From NCBI RefSeq assembly GCF_014270065.1, contig NZ_JACNME010000010.1:1-64000 (forward strand): 64,000 nt of DNA, in the 5' to 3' direction. This document shows, piece by piece, positions 61,601 to 64,000 of this stretch. The notes under the pieces were generated by a model. It was not told the DNA's origin. It worked only from the letters and a program-made list of their open reading frames with translations, and did no database searches. The position numbers and the translations under genes are program-made. Origin of the DNA: Quadrisphaera sp. RL12-1S. Its GTDB lineage: Bacteria > Actinomycetota > Actinomycetes > Actinomycetales > Quadrisphaeraceae. Positions within the stretch are counted from its first letter, which is position 1; each line of letters begins with the position of its first letter.

Positions 61601-62311
61601 CCCCGCCAGCCGGGCGCCCTCCTCCACGCGCTCCGCAGCGCGCCGCTGCGTGGCCCAGCCGATGAGGATCGCGAAGACCGGCACCAGCGGCAGCGTCACC
61701 AGCACGAGCAGCGCCGAGCGCCAGTCGACGGCCAGCAGCACGAGCACCACCACGGGCGGCAGCAGCGCGCCGACCACCAGCGAGGGCAGGTACCCGGAGA
61801 ACCACGGCCGGAGCGCGTCGAGCCCGGCCGCTCCCCCGCCGCCGCTGCCGCCGGGACCGCTGGTCGCGGCGACCAGGGCGCGCAGGCGCCCGGCGCCGTG
61901 GGACGCCACCCAGGCGGGGCCGCGGCGCAGCGCCGCCTCGAGCACCGCCGTGCGCAGCTCGTCCACGGCGGCGGAGCCGGCCCGGGCGGACAGCACCGAC
62001 TCCGCGCGGGCCAGCAGCGCCCGGGCGAGGAACGCCCCGGCGAGCACTGCCAGCTGCACGCCCGTCCCGGGCAGCCAGGCGGGCAGGCCGTACCCGGCCG
62101 GTGACGGCGGGGCCCCGTCGCGCGCGGCCACCGCGAGGCTGACGACGACGCCGGCGGCCGTGGCCGCCACCAGCAGCGTGACCAGCACCTGCGCCGCCCC
62201 GACGAGCACGAGGCCGGCGACGGGGCGGCGGGCGGCGCGCGCGTGGCGCAGCAGCCGCGGGTCGACGGGGCCGCGGCTGGCGCGCGCGGGGTGACTAGCG
62301 CCCATGATCAC
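58637..62311 (-). CDS. Fused CydDC: thiol/heme exporter for cytochrome bd assembly
   Basis: A 1224-residue fusion of both halves of the CydDC ABC exporter, which moves reduced thiols to allow cytochrome bd assembly. The CydD half has six spans and a cassette with GPSGAGKTTLL near residue 405 and GLSTGQRQRLALARVL; the CydC half has spans from about 690, GPSGSGKSTLG near 1025 and TVSGGERRRLAAARALL. An unusual linker (about 630-680) encodes GTGATCATGG repeats, another copy is in the CydD half, and a third supplies the start region (GTG 62311 or ATG 62305). It lies 21 bases after cydB. Confidence 0.93.
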   Translation of the reverse strand: MIMGASHPARASRGPVDPRLLRHARAARRPVAGLVLVGAAQVLVTLLVAATAAGVVVSLAVAARDGAPPSPAGYGLPAWLPGTGVQLAVLAGAFLARALLARAESVLSARAGSAAVDELRTAVLEAALRRGPAWVASHGAGRLRALVAATSGPGGSGGGGAAGLDALRPWFSGYLPSLVVGALLPPVVVLVLLAVDWRSALLVLVTLPLVPVFAILIGWATQRRAAERVEEGARLAGHFLDVVRGLALLRVHGRAQRQVGEVAATTERHREATLRVLRVAFLSSTALDLVGTLSVGLVAVEAGLRVADGSMALAPALLAILLAPEAYRPLREVGARFHASADAAAVIAEVDAVLTAPDPDRDHGTPVRGVSEQAPSVSGSDLRVRHAGRSVDALSLDAVSVRGGELVALRGPSGAGKTTLLRALAGVQPLAAGSVSVTGRVLLLTQDPLLPHARTVRDALLLDEELAAQLADDDEDEDDDGPGRGSGLPADAELLDALELVGLRAEVEALPAGLGTPVGERAAGLSTGQRQRLALARVLRAAGRRPAVLLLDEPTAHLDTAAEARVVTALRAAADAGSAVLVAAHRPALLAAVHRTVAVVPPAPTTASTTTPSTTPSTTPSVIMGVVHTDVQNAHDHGGSAQNAHDHGGEAERPGWWGRTLRAAGRRPGTAVALGSASWLAGAALTAAATWLLVRASTLPPVLTLSAAVVTVRGSAVARPLLRYLERLASHEVALRRLARWRSQVLADLVPRVPGPGPLRRGDLLTRLVGDVDARLDGLLRGRLPAAAALAAVVVVLGVLAVLDPLASLGAAAGFAVAALAAPALGARAARRTDAALAAERAALADAAVETVDAVDELAARATAGGARTALAVPRARGRDLAAAEVRAAGGAGTATALAHLGSGLAVVAAAAGALASVTAGALGAEGAAVVVLVVLALGEPVLGLVDAAVARERSRAAERRLAAVAEQAPSVDERTGRSADVPARSALVVRGLVAGWDPQRPPALTGLDLDLPPGQRVAVLGPSGSGKSTLGAVVVRLLDPRAGTVTLGGVDVRALDPAAVRRRIGLVSEATEHLFATTLRANLALAAPDADDAELVAVLRRVRLGDWFARLPDGLDTWLGDGGSTVSGGERRRLAAARALLPRPDVLVLDEPTEGLDEPTAQALVADLLGDEHDDDEGGQRPSVLLLTHRPEGVDRCDAVLDLGAALTAPATPARGGRAVGTT
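60369..60450. repeat. GTGATCATGG repeats in the CydD-CydC linker
   Basis: Two direct copies of CCGTGATCATGGGCGTTCTG (60369, 60399) and one inverted copy (60427-60450) form a cluster inside the coding sequence. They translate as VIMGVV, QNAHDHGG and QNAHDHGG in the linker. Confidence 0.88.
61215..61232 (-). repeat. GTGATCATGG repeat inside the CydD half
   Basis: GGAGTCCCATGATCACGG reads as DRDHGTP between the membrane domain and the first ATPase domain of CydDC, where a flexible link is expected. Confidence 0.75.
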
Positions 62312-62313
62312 GG
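62298..62313 (-). repeat. GTGATCATGG repeat at the cydDC start
   Basis: GCGCCCATGATCACGG covers the cydDC start; both possible start codons (GTG 62311 and ATG 62305) come from the repeat itself. Confidence 0.75.
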
Positions 62314-62332
62314 AGGGTGGCGGCGGCCAGGG

Positions 62333-63367
62333 TCAGGCGGTGGCGACCCGCTCGCTGGCGACGCGGCGGCGGAACACCCAGTACGACCACACCTGGTAGA
62401 CCACCACACCCGGCACCGCCACCGCACCGAAGGCCGTGACCAGCCCCAGCGCCGCGGGCGTCGCCGCGGCGGACTCCCTGGTCAGGGACCAGGCCGGGTC
62501 GAGCGTGCTCGGCAGCACCACGTCACCGTTCGCCAGCAGGACCGCGACGACGACACCGGCCACGAGCAGCGACGCCAGCGCGAACGCCACGCCCTCGCGG
62601 CGCAGCCGCACCGCAGCGGCCACCACCACGGCGCCGGCCGCCACCGCCGCACCGGTCACCACGAGCCCGACGTCGAGCGGCTCGGTGCCGGCCAGGCCGG
62701 CGACGGCCACGACGGCGCCCAGCGCCGCCACGGCCGTCGCGGCGAGCGCGGCGACGCGGTGCGCGCGGACCCGCACCGGACCGGTGGTCCGCAGGGCGAG
62801 GAAGCAGGCGCCCAGGAGCAGCGAGAAGACGAGGGCGGCCACCGCTCCCAGGGCCGCCTCGGCGGTGAGCAGGGGGGCGACGGTGCGCGACAGGCCGGCG
62901 ACCAGCCCCGGCCGGGCCAGGACCGACCCGTCGGCGCCGAGGGCCAGGCCGCGCACGAACACCGACAGCAGCGCGCCCCACAGCGCCACCACGCCGGCCG
63001 AGCAGAGCGCCAGCACCACCTCGCAGCGGCGCCGCCAGCGCGGGTCGGCGTGCTTGCCGCGGAACTCCAGGGCCACGCCGCGCCCGGCCAGGAGCAGCAG
63101 CACCCCGACCATCGGCAGGTACGTGCCGGACAGCAGGGCGGTGTACCAGGCGGGGAACGCGGCGTAGGTGACGCCGACCGCCGCGACCAGCCACACCTCG
63201 TTGCCGTCCCAGAACGGGCCGATGGTCTTCAGGGCGGCGCCGCGCTCGTGCTCGTCGCGGCCCACGAGGGGCGCGAGCACGCCGACGCCGAAGTCGAACC
63301 CCTCGAGGGTGAAGAACAGCACCCAGCACAGCACGACGACGGCGAACCAGACGGTCACGAGGTCCAC
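62333..63367 (-). CDS. cydB: Cytochrome bd ubiquinol oxidase subunit II
   Basis: A 344-residue membrane protein with about eight or nine spans. The first span and loop read WFAVVVLCWVLFFTLEGFDFG and GVGVLAPLVGRDEHERGAALKTIGPFWDGNEVW (in parts), the signature of CydB with the conserved GPFWDGNEVWL. With CydA it forms the bd oxidase, a high-affinity terminal oxidase reducing oxygen to water. The start is GTG 63367. It lies between cydA and cydDC. Confidence 0.95.
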   Translation of the reverse strand: MDLVTVWFAVVVLCWVLFFTLEGFDFGVGVLAPLVGRDEHERGAALKTIGPFWDGNEVWLVAAVGVTYAAFPAWYTALLSGTYLPMVGVLLLLAGRGVALEFRGKHADPRWRRRCEVVLALCSAGVVALWGALLSVFVRGLALGADGSVLARPGLVAGLSRTVAPLLTAEAALGAVAALVFSLLLGACFLALRTTGPVRVRAHRVAALAATAVAALGAVVAVAGLAGTEPLDVGLVVTGAAVAAGAVVVAAAVRLRREGVAFALASLLVAGVVVAVLLANGDVVLPSTLDPAWSLTRESAAATPAALGLVTAFGAVAVPGVVVYQVWSYWVFRRRVASERVATA

Positions 63368-63400
63368 GGCTCAGCAGCTCCTGTCCGGCAGGTGGTCGGG

Positions 63401-64000
63401 TCAGTACGTGGGGACGGCTGCGCGCTGCGCCGCCGCAGGGGCGGGCTGGGGCGCGCGCTCGTCGTCGTCGTCGCCAGCGGAGGGGGCGGCGGCGACGGGC
63501 CGGGACGGCGGCTCGGCCAGGTCCCGGGAGACGAGGTGCCTGACCAGCCGCAGCCAGACGACGGCGAGGACGCCGTAGACGGCGGTGAAGGCGGCCAGGC
63601 TGAGCCACGCCTCACCGGCGGTCAGCCCCGGGGAGACCCCGTCCTTGGTGAGCGTGAGGCCGAACGCGAGCCAGGGCTGGCGGGCGGTCTCGGTGAAGAC
63701 CCACCCGGCGGTGCCGGCGGCGGCGGGCAGCAGCGGCAGCGTGGGCAGCATGCGCAGCGAGATCTGCACGAGCGGGCGGGGGAAGAGGCGCTGGCTCATG
63801 AACGGCAGGGCGCTGGCCTTCGGCTCGCGGGGGTCGAGGCCCTTGCGGGTGAGCCAGAGGTAGACGCCGGCGACGAGCGCCGCCAGCAGCCCGATGGTGA
63901 TCATGGCGCGGAAGGACCAGTAGGCCACGGGGATGACGGGGGCGTAGTCGCCCGGGCCGTAGGTCTGGGAGTACTGGGCCTGCAGGTCGTTGATGCCCCG
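63401..64000 (-). CDS. cydA: Cytochrome bd ubiquinol oxidase subunit I, C-terminal part
   Basis: The last 199 residues of CydA; the rest lies beyond the window. The frame is open to base 64000 and begins with GINDLQAQYSQTYGPGDYAP, then VAYWSFRAMI, both typical of the C-terminal part, followed by two further spans (LPAAAGTAGWVFTETARQPW is the conserved loop between them). The extreme C-terminus is a variable Ala/Pro/Asp tail. The order is cydA, cydB, cydDC. Confidence 0.95.
   Translation of the reverse strand, partial: RGINDLQAQYSQTYGPGDYAPVIPVAYWSFRAMITIGLLAALVAGVYLWLTRKGLDPREPKASALPFMSQRLFPRPLVQISLRMLPTLPLLPAAAGTAGWVFTETARQPWLAFGLTLTKDGVSPGLTAGEAWLSLAAFTAVYGVLAVVWLRLVRHLVSRDLAEPPSRPVAAAPSAGDDDDERAPQPAPAAAQRAAVPTY

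Noticed and set aside
56876-62104. A plus-strand open frame of 1742 codons opposite cydDC and overlapping the kinase
   Set aside because: It is a GC-driven shadow of the real genes: its composition is dominated by Arg, Gly and Gln runs, it has no domain, and it overlaps two well-supported genes in other frames.
63894-63905. GGTGATCATGGC near the window end as another dispersed repeat
   Set aside because: It lies in conserved CydA coding sequence (the residues around RAMITIG) and lacks the repeat flanks, so it is probably chance.

Overview
The window is very GC-rich (about three quarters G+C by eye), densely packed, and carries typical actinomycete gene families: PaaX, LacI and TetR regulators, a PknB-type kinase, an ABC-F protein, and a fused CydDC next to cydAB. 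GTG starts and 4-base ATGA/GTGA overlaps are frequent. A chemoreceptor suggests a motile species. The best guess is an aerobic, plant- or soil-associated actinobacterium, perhaps near Kineosporiales; the genus cannot be fixed from the sequence.

Bases 1-5634 are the end of a sugar or sugar-acid operon: an RbsA-like ATPase (with an apparent frameshift near base 121), an RbsC-like permease, an epimerase/dehydratase, a beta-hydroxyacid dehydrogenase fused to gluconokinase, and a lactonase-like amidohydrolase. Bases 5661-8053 hold an ABC-F gene preceded by an 11-codon leader peptide and nested hairpins. A second copy of this leader lies 570 bases upstream, before a small membrane protein.

Bases 9408-29169 look like an aromatic-compound catabolic island. 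One minus-strand operon (16044 to 11461) encodes a LigM-like, tetrahydrofolate-dependent O-demethylase, an esterase, MetF, PurU and FolE, so it can strip a methyl group and oxidise it to formate. A second minus-strand operon (29169 to 20773) encodes a salicylyl-CoA 5-hydroxylase-like flavoprotein, an acyl-CoA synthetase of the ADP-forming type, a salicylyl-AMP ligase-like enzyme, gentisate 1,2-dioxygenase, a fumarylacetoacetase-family hydrolase and a maleylpyruvate isomerase. This is the complete salicylate, gentisate, fumarate plus pyruvate route. Two near-identical LacI regulators, two methyl-salicylate-esterase-like hydrolases, a PaaX and a TetR regulator, and a chemoreceptor sit among them.

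Bases 29319-45670 are mixed: two Gfo/Idh/MocA dehydrogenases, YbaK, two regulator/MFS-transporter divergent pairs, a GH32 fructosidase, hypothetical proteins, a HAD phosphatase, and a run of tiny membrane proteins. Bases 45740-53358 are a sugar-uptake and glycan-degradation locus: LacI regulator with tandem operators behind a run of 17 G, solute-binding lipoprotein, two permeases, a secreted alpha/alpha-barrel-like protein and a GH130 enzyme. The end holds a YdeP-type molybdopterin oxidoreductase, a Ser/Thr kinase, and cytochrome bd oxidase with its fused CydDC exporter.

A family of short dispersed repeats built on the core GTGATCATGG occurs in at least seven places (32777 to 62313). They are usually in pairs or triplets, they flank genes in inverted orientation, and in cydDC and in the gene at 50103 they lie inside the coding sequence.
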